Source of the DNA: an uncultured Ruminiclostridium sp.
GTDB taxonomy: Bacteria > Bacillota > Clostridia > Oscillospirales > Ruminococcaceae
Reading direction: 5' to 3'
DNA length: 53,668 nt
Assembly (NCBI GenBank): GCA_910579265.1
Contig: CAJTTE010000018.1
Location: forward strand, 1-53,668
A program made the translations under genes and the position numbers. The notes under the pieces were generated by a model. It did no database searches. It was not told where the DNA came from and was given only the letters and a program-made list of their open reading frames with translations. Below are positions 9,222 through 19,122 of the stretch, piece by piece. Position 1 is the stretch's first letter; each line of letters begins with the position of its first letter.

Positions 9222-9541
9222 TAGTCCGTAATAACCGTAAAGTGTGGTTCGTTAAACGTTTTTATAATTGTTTACGAATACTCTTTATAAAATGCTATTG
9301 GTTCCGTTTAAAAGCTTTTATAAAAGCATTTCAACGGCTTTTGCCATATTATAATAAAAACAGGAAAATATTTTTAAATTTCCCTGTTTAAAACATGTTT
9401 ATTGATCAAGCCATAACAGTCGGTTATGAAGCTTATGCACAGATACGTATTATGGCTTATAAATCTGATAGCGTTGAGTCATTAAATCCAAAAGACGATT
9501 TTCAGTTCGTTTTTTCTTATCAAGTGTTGCTTGCGGCTTTG

Positions 9542-9780
9542 TTATAAGAACCTGTCCGCATAGGAACGGTGTGTGGATTTATGAGCAGATCTTACCGAGG
9601 ACAAATCAAAATTTATCAGGCTTACCGATGCAAACCAAGAAGTTTAAGCATGCTATGTGTTCGGTCATTTAAACAAAATCGGCGCAAGGATGCGCCGACA
9701 GCAAAGCAAATGACAAAACGCAAGTCATGGGTAAAATATACCGAAAAGAAGCGCCAATTCCTGTATGAACAGGTTATAAG
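9542..9780 (+). repeat. R3 inverted-repeat element, copy 1
   Basis: A 239-bp element bounded by TTATAAGAACCTGTCCGCAT and the complement of CTTATAACCTGTTCATACA, so the ends are inverted repeats of about 15 bp. The interior contains a hairpin, TCGGCGCA with TGCGCCGA. A second copy lies in opposite orientation at 26853. A short open frame runs through it (9569-9787) but is not conserved in the other copy. The rest of 9222-10127 shows nothing recognisable. Confidence 0.7.
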
Positions 9781-10127
9781 AAAGTAATTAAGACGTGTGT
9801 ATACCTTACAAAATGTATTATATCAATATTTTTGAAAATATAAATTGTTTTAAGCTTTACCCTATATGAGGCGCTTTTTAATATAACCAGCACATGTTTT
9901 TTATTATGCGTTTATAAATCAGGGCAAAACAAAAATAAGACTTATATAACCGTCAGATAAAAGAAGGGATAAACAGCTGACCCGAATTTTTTCCGTTGCA
10001 AAAAGCCGATTTAAGGAAGGCGAAGGGCATCTATGGCCGACGGTTTCTTCGGGTCAATAAATACCTGAAAGCGATCTGACATGGACTTAAGGAAGCTGCC
10101 TAAGCCATGTACCGATTACTTCGTGAT

Positions 10128-10316
10128 TAAGGCTCATCCGAAAACAAAGCAAATTTATACGATTACGCTTAAAAGCATGACGATTTTAAGAAAAAATCGA
10201 AGAAATACGAGAGTATTTCGTAATTATCCCTTTGGGTGGCTGTCGGTATTCTCGACGCTGAAAACGTCCGCAGTTAGCAGAAAACCTTTAATTTGCAGCT
10301 TTTCAGACAGCGTATA
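10128..10316 (+). repeat. R1 inverted-repeat element, copy D
   Basis: Left end AAGGCTCATCCGAAAACAAAG, right end CTTTTCAGACAGCGTAT, 189 bp, internal block ATTATCCCTTTGGGTGGC. It ends only 17 bp from the hisS stop codon and may supply or replace the 3' end of that transcript. Confidence 0.75.
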
Positions 10317-10333
10317 GTTTAATGCTTTGCAGG

Positions 10334-11614
10334 TTATTCGGAAAAAGCCAGAATAGAGTTGATATTTGCCGCAAAGTTTTCACCTATGCTAACGGTTATT
10401 TTTTCTCCGGTCTTCATGTTTTTTAGCTCGGCCTTTTGTGAGTTCATCTCATCGCCGCCTATTACCATACTGAAATTTGCTCCGATTTTGTCGGCATACT
10501 TCATCTGCGCTTTTAGGCTTCTTCCTACAATGTCACATTCGGCCCAAAAACCGTATTCCCTAAGTTTGTGCGCCAATATCGCAGCGTAGCGCGTCGCGTC
10601 GCTGTCTGTACCCGCAATAAAAAGATCACACTGCTTTGCAGGCTTATACTTTGCATTCTGAGCGTCCATTACCATAATTATGCGTTCAAGTCCCATGGCA
10701 AAGCCTAACCCCGGCATCGATCTTCCGCCTATTTCTTCAACAAGACCGTTATATCTGCCTCCACCGCAAACAGTTCCCTGCGTGCCGCAGTTATCGCTTA
10801 TAAATTCGAAAACGGTATTTGTATAATAATCCAGACCTCTTACTATACGGGGATTGATCGTGTAGTTGATATTTAACGCTTTAAGGGCGGTTTTAACACC
10901 TTCAAAATGATCGCTGCAATCGCTGCAAAGATAGTCGAGAATAACCGGAGCTTTTTCCGCAAAGCTATGGCATATCTCGCTTTTACAATCGAGGAGTCTC
11001 ATCGGGTTTTTTTCCAATCTGTCCTTACAGGTGTCACAAAGTTTGTCCCTGAATTGCCCGTAGTATTCTCTTAAAGCGTTTTGATATTCGGCTCTGCATT
11101 TAGGGCATCCTATGCTGTTTATTTCAAGTCTTATACCTTCAAGACCCAAAAAAACGAATATATCATTCACCATGCAGATTACTTCGGCGTCGCTTACGGG
11201 CGAATCGGCACCGAATATTTCTACACCGAATTGATTGAACTCACGCATACGTCCGCTCTGAGGCGCTTCATATCTGAAGCACCTGGTAAAATAATATAGC
11301 TTTAAAGGTAGGGCTTCGTTAAGAAGTCCGTTTTCGATAGCTGCTCTTACAGCTCCCGCCGTGCCTTCGGGCTTTAAAGTTATGCTTCTGCCTTTCTTAT
11401 CGTTAAAGGTATACATTTCCTTTTGAACAACATCAGTTGTACTTCCGACGCCTCTTTGAAAAAGCTCGGTATGCTCGAAAATCGGGGTTCTGATTTCTTT
11501 GCAGCCGTATGCTTGCGCAACGGCTGCCGCTGCGGATTCGATTGTCTGCCATTTGTTTATATCCGACGGCAGTTTGTCTGATGTTCCTCTCGGAGCTTTG
11601 GTAATAATTTCCAT
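10334..11614 (-). CDS. hisS: Histidyl-tRNA synthetase
   Basis: This 426-residue class II aminoacyl-tRNA synthetase charges tRNA-His. It shows the HisRS pattern in order: APRGTSD at the N-terminus, motif 1 region FEHTELFQRGVG, TLKPEGTA, motif 2 FRYEAPQSGRMREFNQFG, the histidine-specific GLDYYTNTVFEF, CGGGRYNGLVEEIGG, and motif 3 GLGFAMGLERI. A Cys-containing segment (CPKC ... CDTC, about 165-195) sits in the insertion domain. Length is typical. AAAAGGAAA precedes the ATG. aspS, its usual neighbour in many Firmicutes, is absent here, and I see no T-box leader. The 177-bp gap to mgsA contains short GC-rich hairpins only. Confidence 0.95.
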   Translation of the reverse strand: MEIITKAPRGTSDKLPSDINKWQTIESAAAAVAQAYGCKEIRTPIFEHTELFQRGVGSTTDVVQKEMYTFNDKKGRSITLKPEGTAGAVRAAIENGLLNEALPLKLYYFTRCFRYEAPQSGRMREFNQFGVEIFGADSPVSDAEVICMVNDIFVFLGLEGIRLEINSIGCPKCRAEYQNALREYYGQFRDKLCDTCKDRLEKNPMRLLDCKSEICHSFAEKAPVILDYLCSDCSDHFEGVKTALKALNINYTINPRIVRGLDYYTNTVFEFISDNCGTQGTVCGGGRYNGLVEEIGGRSMPGLGFAMGLERIIMVMDAQNAKYKPAKQCDLFIAGTDSDATRYAAILAHKLREYGFWAECDIVGRSLKAQMKYADKIGANFSMVIGGDEMNSQKAELKNMKTGEKITVSIGENFAANINSILAFSE

Positions 11615-11791
11615 ATTTTTTTCCTTTTGTTTTTAACAGCGGGCAGGTACGGCTTGAAGCCATGGCCGTTTTTTCTGCCTGTGCTGCATTAATATACCCC
11701 GCCGCCTTTAAGCAACGGGGCAGTATTTTTCATGTTCAAGGCATCGCATGCCTTTTTATTATATATTTAAAATGACTTGATCACTTTATAA

Positions 11792-12190
11792 TCAGTCCCT
11801 TGCGATTTCACGCCAATCGAGATCGCCCCGTTCAAGAGCGTGAATAAGAGCTTCGGCAGTAGCAATGTTGGTTGCTACCGGAATATTGTAAACATCGCAC
11901 AGCCTTAACAAATGCGTTTCGTTAGGCTCTCGATGATTTATATTGATAGGATCTCTGAAAAAAAGTAAAATGTCAATTTCATTGCAGGAAATACGTGCCG
12001 AAATCTGTTGATCGCCGCCTTGTGAACCGCTTAAAAAACGTTGAATACGGAGCCCCGTAGCCTCAGCGACCAGTTTTCCGGTCGTTCCGGTAGCGCACAG
12101 ATCATGACGAGTGAGTATGCCGCAGTAAGCTATGCAAAACTGCACCATAAGCTCTTTCTTTGAATCATGCGCTATTAAGGCAATGTTCAT
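11792..12190 (-). CDS. mgsA: Methylglyoxal synthase
   Basis: The 132-residue enzyme converts dihydroxyacetone phosphate to methylglyoxal and phosphate, a glycolytic bypass that relieves phosphate limitation. Diagnostic segments are IALIAHDSKK at the N-terminus, ATGTTG, the phosphate-binding GSQGGDQQI, FFRDP and NIPVATNIATAE. These include the conserved acidic and histidine positions of the family. Length is that of single-domain MgsA. In Clostridia mgsA often lies at the end of the mre/rod cluster, and here it follows PBP2 with a 291-bp gap. That gap contains a long-looped hairpin with complementary GGCGT/ACGCC arms (12238-12287) but no gene. Confidence 0.93.
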   Translation of the reverse strand: MNIALIAHDSKKELMVQFCIAYCGILTRHDLCATGTTGKLVAEATGLRIQRFLSGSQGGDQQISARISCNEIDILLFFRDPININHREPNETHLLRLCDVYNIPVATNIATAEALIHALERGDLDWREIARD

Positions 12191-12481
12191 AAAAAGCCCT
12201 CCCCTTTAAAATTTTTCAATAATGTTAAGTAGATTTAAAAAGGCGTGCGGTATAGAAATAAAAAGTGTTAAGAAACTGTCCAACGCCTTTGTTGATTATA
12301 ACATAAAAATGAAAAAAATAAAAGGGTTTTATTGAGGCTGTAGAAAATTTTGGTATATTTATCGCCTTTCAAGGCATTGTTTTTGTTAAAAATGCACAAA
12401 AACATAACCGGATATTACAATTTATTGCCAATTATTTAACAAGCCGGGATCGCTAAACGCATAATTACACTATAATGCGGT

Positions 12482-14575
12482 TTATCTTATCGGAGTCCTG
12501 TCGGTTTCCGTCCAGCGCTTCCAAGGCGAAATAATGTTTCCGTCTTCATCAGTATCGGGCTGGTAGCAGTCATAAAAATATGAGTCGATGATATTTCTTA
12601 TCGTATAACGTGAATATTCACCCTTGCTCAATATGATTCCGAATGCTATCTGAGGATCATGGGCTGGATAATATCCCATAACTGTGGAGGTAAAATATTT
12701 TCCTATGGAATCCTCCTCCGCCGTACCTGTTTTTATTGCGATCTGATGCGGTAAATAGTCAAAAATCCATCCTCCGCCGTCGGTAGGCCACGTGCACCAC
12801 TGGCTGACCATTATCATTCCCTCTCTGACCGTTTCAAAGGCGTTCGTTCCGTTATCGTCAATTTGGTTCATTATTGTTGGCTCGGTCTTTGAGATCATTT
12901 CCGTATAGTCATAATTCCACACGGAATCAACCAGATAGGGTTTAAGCCTTTTACCGTTATTGGCGAGAGTAAGCGCCTGGACAGCCAGATTCAATGGTGT
13001 CACCTGAGTTGCGCTTTGACCTATTCCCGCCTGTAAAACCTGTCCTACATCCCATTCGGCATTTGTAACCTTTTCATAATTTTCCGGAGTGGTCATCTGA
13101 CCCTTTGCTCCCGGTATCTCGAGCCCCAAATCGGTACCGTAGCCGAATTGTTCCGCATATGACGACAAGGTATCTATACCCATTCTTCTTGCCAGGTCAT
13201 AAAAGAATATATTGCATGATACATAAAGCGATTGTTTAACATTATAGCCATAGTGCGATCCGGTACATGTGGGCTGATAATCCGAATAGTATGTGTACTT
13301 TCCCGTACAAATGCCGGGTGTGTTTTCGACGATAAGACCTTCGCAAAGCCCGGCGGTGGCATTTATGGTTTTAAAGGCCGATCCGGGACGGTAAAGCCCG
13401 TCAATAGCCAGATTAAACATGGAAGCGCCGTTTTTTCCGTTTGCAACGCCCAGAGGATCCTCCACATAATCAAGTAGATTAAAGGTAGGATAGCTTGCCA
13501 TTCCTAAAACCGCTCCGGTTTTTGCATTAAGAACCACTATTGCCCCCGAGTCACAGTCTTTTCCCCTCTGTGGCTCGGTCTGGGTATAGTTAAGCCATTT
13601 TATTTCATTTTCAAGTATATTTTGAAGATCCTTCTGAAACCGTGAATCGATCGTAAGCTTTAAGCTGTTTCCCGGTTGAACGGGAGTGGTGATTTCGTTT
13701 GATACAACATCGCCTTTGCTGCTTTTAACTATGGTTCTTATACCGTCCGTACCTTTAAGAGTAGACTCCATGCCGTATTCTATTCCCGTTTTTCCTATTA
13801 CGTCGTTTATGGTATAGACAGTATTTCCGTTTTCGTCTTTGGAATTATTGTATTCCTTTTCGGAAATCGCACCTATCGTTCCCAAAACATGCGGCGCAAT
13901 ATCGTCCGCAAGATAGATTCGCATTGGTTCCTGTGAAATATCTATGCCTGAAAGCAAAAAGCCTTGTTCTTTAAGCTTCAGGACGGTGTCGATCGATATG
14001 TCCTCGGCAAGAATATACCTGTTGTCAAAAGAGAAATCCTTCTGCACCATTTCATACCTTACGCCTGCGATAAGTCTGACCGTTCTGGCATCATACTTAT
14101 CGGTATCGATTTTGTATTTGTCTGCAAGGGCCTTGATGCAATGCTCAACCGTTGCGTCTACGTTCAGGTTTATTTTTTGCTTGAATTTATCCAGCTCCTC
14201 TTCTTTGACATCAGTAAAATCAAAAGGCTCTGTCATAGTTATAGGAACATTGTCTATCCATTCCTCGCTGTTTTTTTCGAGTATGGAAAGCGTAAGGGCG
14301 ATAATATCATTTTCCTTTCCGGAAGTAAAAAAGGCCTTCTGGACTATAACCTTGTATACGCTTTTATTTGATACGAGAACGTTTCCGCTGACATCTGAGA
14401 TTTGACCCCTTGCGGCTGTAATAGACTGATTGGCTTCGCGGAATCTTTCCGTCTGGGAAGCATAATAATCTCCGTTTACTATCTGTATTTTCATAAGCTG
14501 AACGGCGGAGAGAAAAACGAAAATAAATGTGATCACAACCAGAAAAACGCTTCTTATGATATTTCCGATCTTCAT
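12482..14575 (-). CDS. mrdA: Penicillin-binding protein 2 (elongasome transpeptidase)
   Basis: The 697-residue class B PBP cross-links peptidoglycan during side-wall growth together with MreBCD/RodA. It has one N-terminal membrane anchor (about residues 8-27) and a dimerisation region ending near 300. The transpeptidase domain carries the SxxK motif (SAFK, Ser399), the SxN motif (SCN) and the KTG motif (KTGTAEE). The extracellular length fits PBP2/MrdA. It is the fourth gene of mreB-mreC-mreD-mrdA, but a 320-bp leader containing a hairpin separates it from mreD. A sporulation-specific SpoVD/PBP3 identity is less likely because of the mre linkage and lack of a PASTA tail. Confidence 0.9.
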   Translation of the reverse strand: MKIGNIIRSVFLVVITFIFVFLSAVQLMKIQIVNGDYYASQTERFREANQSITAARGQISDVSGNVLVSNKSVYKVIVQKAFFTSGKENDIIALTLSILEKNSEEWIDNVPITMTEPFDFTDVKEEELDKFKQKINLNVDATVEHCIKALADKYKIDTDKYDARTVRLIAGVRYEMVQKDFSFDNRYILAEDISIDTVLKLKEQGFLLSGIDISQEPMRIYLADDIAPHVLGTIGAISEKEYNNSKDENGNTVYTINDVIGKTGIEYGMESTLKGTDGIRTIVKSSKGDVVSNEITTPVQPGNSLKLTIDSRFQKDLQNILENEIKWLNYTQTEPQRGKDCDSGAIVVLNAKTGAVLGMASYPTFNLLDYVEDPLGVANGKNGASMFNLAIDGLYRPGSAFKTINATAGLCEGLIVENTPGICTGKYTYYSDYQPTCTGSHYGYNVKQSLYVSCNIFFYDLARRMGIDTLSSYAEQFGYGTDLGLEIPGAKGQMTTPENYEKVTNAEWDVGQVLQAGIGQSATQVTPLNLAVQALTLANNGKRLKPYLVDSVWNYDYTEMISKTEPTIMNQIDDNGTNAFETVREGMIMVSQWCTWPTDGGGWIFDYLPHQIAIKTGTAEEDSIGKYFTSTVMGYYPAHDPQIAFGIILSKGEYSRYTIRNIIDSYFYDCYQPDTDEDGNIISPWKRWTETDRTPIR

Positions 14576-14705
14576 ATTGATATAAACCCTTTCATTACGG
14601 CCTTATAATGCCTGTTGGATATGATAGCGGATGCTTTTGCCCCGCAGATATGAGATAATGGTCATTTTGGTTTTTGTTTGCACGGATTTTAATTTTTCTG
14701 CCAAA

Positions 14706-14744
14706 GTACCCGAATGGGACTTTACCCCATTGGGTATTTAGGTA
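14706..14744. promoter_or_regulatory. Hairpin in the mreD-PBP2 gap
   Basis: Two arms, TACCCGAATGGG and CCCATTGGGTA, form an 11-12 bp imperfect stem, and GGTATTTGGGTA follows in tandem. The 320-bp gap 14576-14895 holds no gene. The hairpin could be a terminator, attenuator or processing site; there is no clean T-run on the minus strand. Confidence 0.35.
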
Positions 14745-14895
14745 TTTGGGTATTGTTATTCTAAAAAATATGCTTAAGCGGATTATTTAAATTATGGTGT
14801 CCCATTGATATTTTTAGTATATGATAATATCAGCCGTCTTTTAATACAAGAATAACCGGCCTGATATACCCGATCTTTTAAAATAGTCCTTAGCT

Positions 14896-15501
14896 TTATT
14901 TATTATCCGCTGCGTCATCCGAATGTTCGATCACTTCTTCAACCGCATCGTTTATGTTTACGCTGTCTGCAAGTCCCAGCTTGTTTGCTATGAGTTTCAC
15001 AAGAAAATATATGGCCGGAGCGGTTACTGCGGTTGCGATAAAGGAGGGCAGCAATATTCTGAAAATAATGATTTCTCTTCCCTGCATATTCCATATGACG
15101 TAATTAAAAAGATAGTATATTATAAATGTTATCAATGTGCTGATCGATGTAAAGATGATATGGTTCAGAAAATTTACTTTAATTAAGTTCCTTGAAAAAA
15201 GCGAGGTGAGAAAACAGCAAGGCATCAGACAAACCGCAAAAAAACCAAAGAGCGTGCCCATAGCCATATCCAGCATAAAGCCGCAGAATATCCCGAAAAC
15301 AGAAGAGGAAACCTCCTGTTCCCTCATTGAAACTCCTATTGCCAGCGCGGCTATAAAATACGGCTGCCAGAAGCCGAATGCGCCGCAGCTCATAAGGGAG
15401 TACAGTAAAATCAAAGTAAGTGAATAAAAAAACCAACGGAGAAAAACCTTGGTTTTCATTTTTCTTGTGTATGCAATAGGTGAATTTATTTTATAACGCA
15501 T
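14896..15501 (-). CDS. mreD: Rod shape-determining protein MreD
   Basis: The 201-residue integral membrane protein has about five to six hydrophobic segments and is the membrane partner of MreC in the elongasome. MreD sequences are weakly conserved; the call rests on topology, size and position between mreC and PBP2. The frame stays open to 15585, but I chose the ATG at 15501 because GAGGAAAT lies at ideal distance before it, and because the upstream residues are hydrophilic and atypical. The acidic C-terminus (EEVIEHSDDAADNK) is probably cytoplasmic. Conserved membrane acidic residues such as GFMLDMAMG are visible. Confidence 0.8.
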   Translation of the reverse strand: MRYKINSPIAYTRKMKTKVFLRWFFYSLTLILLYSLMSCGAFGFWQPYFIAALAIGVSMREQEVSSSVFGIFCGFMLDMAMGTLFGFFAVCLMPCCFLTSLFSRNLIKVNFLNHIIFTSISTLITFIIYYLFNYVIWNMQGREIIIFRILLPSFIATAVTAPAIYFLVKLIANKLGLADSVNINDAVEEVIEHSDDAADNK

Positions 15502-15732
15502 CAGGATTTCCTCTGCTACATCAAAATTGACCGAAAAATATGTGATAAATCCGCACGATTTATATGGGACGGAAAATTCCTGCATTTTGGGTTATGCCGG
15601 TTTTAACCGATTGTGATCCATTTATTTATTGATTGCTGCCTAAAATGTAAAAATATTTTTGATATAAAGGTATTATCGAACCTTAAACCGAAATGCCGCT
15701 ATAGCTCTAAAAATAGGTATTTGTATGCTTTA

Positions 15733-16593
15733 CTATTCGGATTTTGTATTATCAGCGTCTTTGCCTTCAAAATCAATAAGTACGAATACATCGGAAACGG
15801 TATATATGTTTTCAACCGGTTCAATAAGGATATGGACCGATAATCCGTTAGCGTCATTAACGATTTCCTTTACCGTACCCAAAACCAGATTTTCGGGGAA
15901 AAAAGAGCTTCCCGAGGTAACGATCACCTCTCCCGTTTTTATTCCGCTGTCTCTTCCCGCATAGTTCATTACACAAAGCCCGTCGGAGGAATGGGAAATG
16001 TCGTTTTCAATAACTCCCAAAGCCGAGCTGTCCGCACCGATAACTCCGACGTTTATATCCGGAGAAAGAACCGTTGAAACGATACAATAGTTTTCTGATA
16101 CCTCGCTTACAATACCCACCAGACCCATTTTTGTCAAAACGGGGTCATATAAAGATATGCCGTCATTTGATCCGTGGTTTATAGTGAAACCTCCCGTAGT
16201 ATCCGATGCGTTTCTTGCCGTTACGGAACAGGGCGGACTCCATTTAAAATCCTTGTGATTTTCGGAAATTTCCAGCATATTTTTAAGCTGTTCATTTTCC
16301 TTCTCAAGCTTTTCCTTTTCCAAAACATCTCCGTATATTTCCGAAAGCTGTTCTTTAAGGAGCTCGTTCTCCCTTTTGTATTTATCCGCATTGGAAAATT
16401 TGTCTATGGTATCCTCCATCCAGTCGGAAACAGCGGTTGAAAGATGAACAAAGGGAGTGGATACTGTTTCAAGAATCTTTTTCGGCAACGTGGATATACC
16501 TGAAGAAATCGCCGCATAAATAAGGAATCCCAACAAAAGCGCGAAAATACAAACAAGAATTTTAAATTTAAGAGTATGAAAAAATTCTCTCAT
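15733..16593 (-). CDS. mreC: Rod shape-determining protein MreC
   Basis: The 286-residue protein has an N-terminal membrane anchor (about residues 9-30), a coiled-coil region (about 65-105, rich in KENELLKEQL and EKEKLEKENEQLKNML repeats) and an extracytoplasmic beta domain with GLVGIVSEV and GEVIVTSG-type segments. MreC scaffolds MreB, MreD and PBP2. Length is usual. It lies 161 bp after mreB; the mre genes appear to be transcribed together from the promoter upstream of mreB. A 230-bp spacer separates it from the chosen mreD start. Confidence 0.92.
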   Translation of the reverse strand: MREFFHTLKFKILVCIFALLLGFLIYAAISSGISTLPKKILETVSTPFVHLSTAVSDWMEDTIDKFSNADKYKRENELLKEQLSEIYGDVLEKEKLEKENEQLKNMLEISENHKDFKWSPPCSVTARNASDTTGGFTINHGSNDGISLYDPVLTKMGLVGIVSEVSENYCIVSTVLSPDINVGVIGADSSALGVIENDISHSSDGLCVMNYAGRDSGIKTGEVIVTSGSSFFPENLVLGTVKEIVNDANGLSVHILIEPVENIYTVSDVFVLIDFEGKDADNTKSE

Positions 16594-16754
16594 ATATATG
16601 TCAACCTTTCTTTTTGGGATTAAAGCCGATTACCGAAATATTCTTCGTAATGACGCAAAAGGGGAAATAAAAATTATCATACTGCTTTCTATATATCAAA
16701 AGGCGGTCGAAACCGCCTGATATCATCGATAAAATCGAATCTGTACAAGCCGGA

Positions 16755-17777
16755 TCAATAATAGGATTTCTCGTCGTCATCCAATACATCAACAAGCTTG
16801 TCTATATTTTCCAAAACGGCGCCCGTGCCGTCGGCAACACAGTCCAAAGGACGTTCCGCTATCTTTACCGGCATACCCGTTTCATGATTGATAAGCAGAT
16901 CAAGACCTTTAAGCAGAGCACCGCCGCCCGCAAGCATGATGCCCTGATCGATTATATCTGCTGCCAATTCGGGGGGGGTTTTTTCCAAAGTGGTCTTTAT
17001 GGCTTCAATAACGCTGCCCAAAGGCTCGGACAAAGCCATACGTATTTCCTCGCTGGTAATGGTGATATTCTCCGGAAGCCCGTTCATAAGGTTTCTTCCC
17101 TTGATATCCATTACAGGTTCGTTATCTGCATAGGGATAAGCCGATCCGATACCGATTTTTATATTTTCGGCAGTTCTTTCACCTATAAGAAGGTTATATT
17201 TTTTCTTAATATAATTTATAATAGAAGAATCAAATTCATCACCGGCAACTCTTACCGAGCGGGACGTAACTATTCCGCCCAAAGAGATAACCGCGACCTC
17301 GCTTGTGCCCCCTCCTATATCCACGATCATGCTTCCCGTAGGCTCGGCAACGGGAAGTCCCGCACCGATAGCTGCCGCCATAGGTTCTTCGATTATAGAA
17401 ACGCGTTTGGCACCTGCATTCTGAGTAGCTTCCTTTACGGCACGGCGCTCAACCGCCGTAACGCCCGAAGGAATGCAGATAATTACCCTGGCCTTGGTAA
17501 AGGCTCTTCCTTTAAGCGCCTTCTTTATGAATTCCTGAAGCATACTGGTGGTAATGTCAAAATCGGCTATTACGCCGTCCTTAAGAGGTCTTACCGCTTT
17601 AATTGATCCGGGAGTCCTGCCTATAACGTCTTTGGCCTCCTGTCCCACATATCTGACTCTGTCATATTTAATATCTACCGCAACAACGCTGGGCTCTCTT
17701 ATGATTATGCCCTTTCCCCTCATGTAAACCAATGTGTTCGCTGTTCCAAGGTCTATTCCTATATCCTTTGTAAACAT
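16755..17777 (-). CDS. mreB: Actin-like cell shape protein MreB/Mbl
   Basis: The 340-residue bacterial actin polymerises along the membrane and positions side-wall synthesis. It begins with the phosphate-1 motif DIGIDLGTANTLVY. Later come VDIGGGTSEVAVISLGG (phosphate 2) and MLAGGGALLKGLD (adenosine motif). Length is typical of MreB/Mbl; it is the first gene of mreBCD-mrdA. AGGAGG lies just before the ATG, and a consensus-like promoter is about 150 bp upstream. MreB versus Mbl cannot be separated by eye, though linkage to mreC and mreD favours MreB. Confidence 0.95.
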   Translation of the reverse strand: MFTKDIGIDLGTANTLVYMRGKGIIIREPSVVAVDIKYDRVRYVGQEAKDVIGRTPGSIKAVRPLKDGVIADFDITTSMLQEFIKKALKGRAFTKARVIICIPSGVTAVERRAVKEATQNAGAKRVSIIEEPMAAAIGAGLPVAEPTGSMIVDIGGGTSEVAVISLGGIVTSRSVRVAGDEFDSSIINYIKKKYNLLIGERTAENIKIGIGSAYPYADNEPVMDIKGRNLMNGLPENITITSEEIRMALSEPLGSVIEAIKTTLEKTPPELAADIIDQGIMLAGGGALLKGLDLLINHETGMPVKIAERPLDCVADGTGAVLENIDKLVDVLDDDEKSYY

Positions 17778-17928
17778 TTTTCCTCCTGATTTAATTGTTG
17801 ATGATTCAATGGTTGCGGAAGATTGTCCAAAAATTCCTCAAGCATCTTTTATAATGTCTATGGCTTGCATTTGCGGGTTTGAATATACTTCTTAAAAACC
17901 AGGTAACACCAACCCATAATACTTAACT

Positions 17929-17957
17929 ATTATATCACGATTTTTCCTTGTATACAA
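17929..17957 (-). promoter_or_regulatory. Sigma-A promoter of the mre operon
   Basis: On the minus strand: TTGTAT, a 17-bp spacer and TATAAT, with a TG extended -10 motif. The inferred leader to mreB is about 145 nt. Upstream, 17958-18458 shows nothing else I recognise. Confidence 0.7.
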
Positions 17958-18458
17958 CTGTAATTTCAGAAAAAATTCCGGGAATTTCGACTTTTTTTTG
18001 GAAGATATTACCAATAGGAAAATATACATTTTGAAAATGCGCCGCACCTTACTGTCATCATACAAACCAGAACAGATTCATAAAAAACAATGTATAGCAA
18101 TAAAAGGCCGCAGATAAAATAATTGCTTTTCTCATACGGAAAATAAAGCGCCTCTTTCTCCGGTTCCCTTACGGCAAATAAAAAACGTATATCCGTAAAA
18201 CTGTTTTACCTCTGTTCACAGCGGCGGAATTTTTTGTTTTATTTGTCTTGCCTGATCAAATGAAAGTCATTAATTTTTATGATCGTATTTTTAAAGAGTT
18301 TTCACATAAAGCCTGACATAAGCGTAATCGTAAATTTTGCCTTATATCCGTTTAATTTTCTTGAAAGATACAAGCATTCCTGCAAAAAAGCCGTCTTTTT
18401 ACGTTAAAATTATGTTCAAGAATCCGTATATTGATTTTATGTGAACACATTTAGATTT

Positions 18459-18635
18459 AATGCAATACCGCACAATGACCGCCCGACGGCTTTGCGTGCG
18501 GCTTACTGCATATTTTCCGTCAGCTTACACAAATTCTCCTTGAAATACGTCAGTATTCCTGCGCCCAATTTATGCAAGCTCACGAAAAATCTGACTGTGC
18601 AATTCACACGCAATCATTGTGCGGTATTGCCTTAA
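18459..18635 (-). repeat. R2 inverted-repeat element, copy 1
   Basis: A 177-bp element with terminal repeats of the form TTAAGGCAATACCGCACAAT. Interior blocks AAATACGTCAGTATTCCTG and AATTCACACGCAATCATTG are shared with the copies at 34791 and 39407. Compared with those it is in reverse orientation. The three copies are strongly similar along their whole length and share no conserved reading frame, as expected of a MITE. Confidence 0.8.
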
Positions 18636-18687
18636 ATTTATATCAGGTCTTTTTGGGAACATTGTCACAAATATATTGATTAAAGCG

Positions 18688-19122
18688 TTATCGTCCCGTG
18701 GAGCCAAAGCCTCCCGTTCCTCTTACGGTATCGGTGATAATATCGGATTCGGCATACTCGGCATTATCAACCGGCATTATGATAAGCTGCGCTATTCTGT
18801 CGCCGTCATTGATAATAAAATCCGTGTCTTTGTGATTTATAACGGGAATTCCTACTTCGCCGCGATAATCGCTGTCAATGACTCCGACGCAGTTGGCGAG
18901 TGAAATTCCGTATTTCGATGATAAGGAACTTCTCGGGAAAACAAAGCCCGCATATCCTTCGGGTATTTCGACGGCTATTCCCGTTGGTATAATTTCTATA
19001 TTTCCCGCCTTTAACAAAACGCTGCTTTCAAGGCAGGCAAACAGATCCGCTCCTGCGCTCCCGACAGTGGCTCTGTATGGCAGCCGTGCTTTTTCTTTGA
19101 TTTTTTTTACATTTATTTTCAT
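18688..19122 (-). CDS. dut: Deoxyuridine triphosphatase
   Basis: The 144-residue trimeric dUTPase hydrolyses dUTP to dUMP and pyrophosphate, keeping uracil out of DNA and feeding dTMP synthesis. All five family motifs are visible: AGADLFA (1), PRSSLSSKYG (2), GVIDSDYRGE with the catalytic Asp and Tyr (3), DRIAQLII (4) and the glycine-rich RGTGGFGSTG (5). Length is normal. Its ATG overlaps the stop codon of the upstream U32-like gene (ATGA), so translation is probably coupled. The stop lies about 50 bp from R2 copy 1. Confidence 0.95.
   Translation of the reverse strand: MKINVKKIKEKARLPYRATVGSAGADLFACLESSVLLKAGNIEIIPTGIAVEIPEGYAGFVFPRSSLSSKYGISLANCVGVIDSDYRGEVGIPVINHKDTDFIINDGDRIAQLIIMPVDNAEYAESDIITDTVRGTGGFGSTGR

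Noticed and set aside
9569..9787. 72-codon basic frame
   Set aside because: Lies within the R3 element; the frame is not kept in R3 copy 2.
10081..10317. 78-codon frame before hisS
   Set aside because: Composed mostly of R1 copy D sequence; frame not conserved in other copies.
11735..11765. AAGGCAT hairpin followed by T residues on the plus strand upstream of hisS
   Set aside because: Good terminator shape, but no plus-strand gene precedes it; function unclear, so not listed as a terminator.
11615..11791. T-box leader for hisS
   Set aside because: No AGGGTGG antiterminator motif or specifier stem could be found.
16884..17606. 240-codon plus-strand frame
   Set aside because: Lies entirely antisense to mreB and has no ribosome site.
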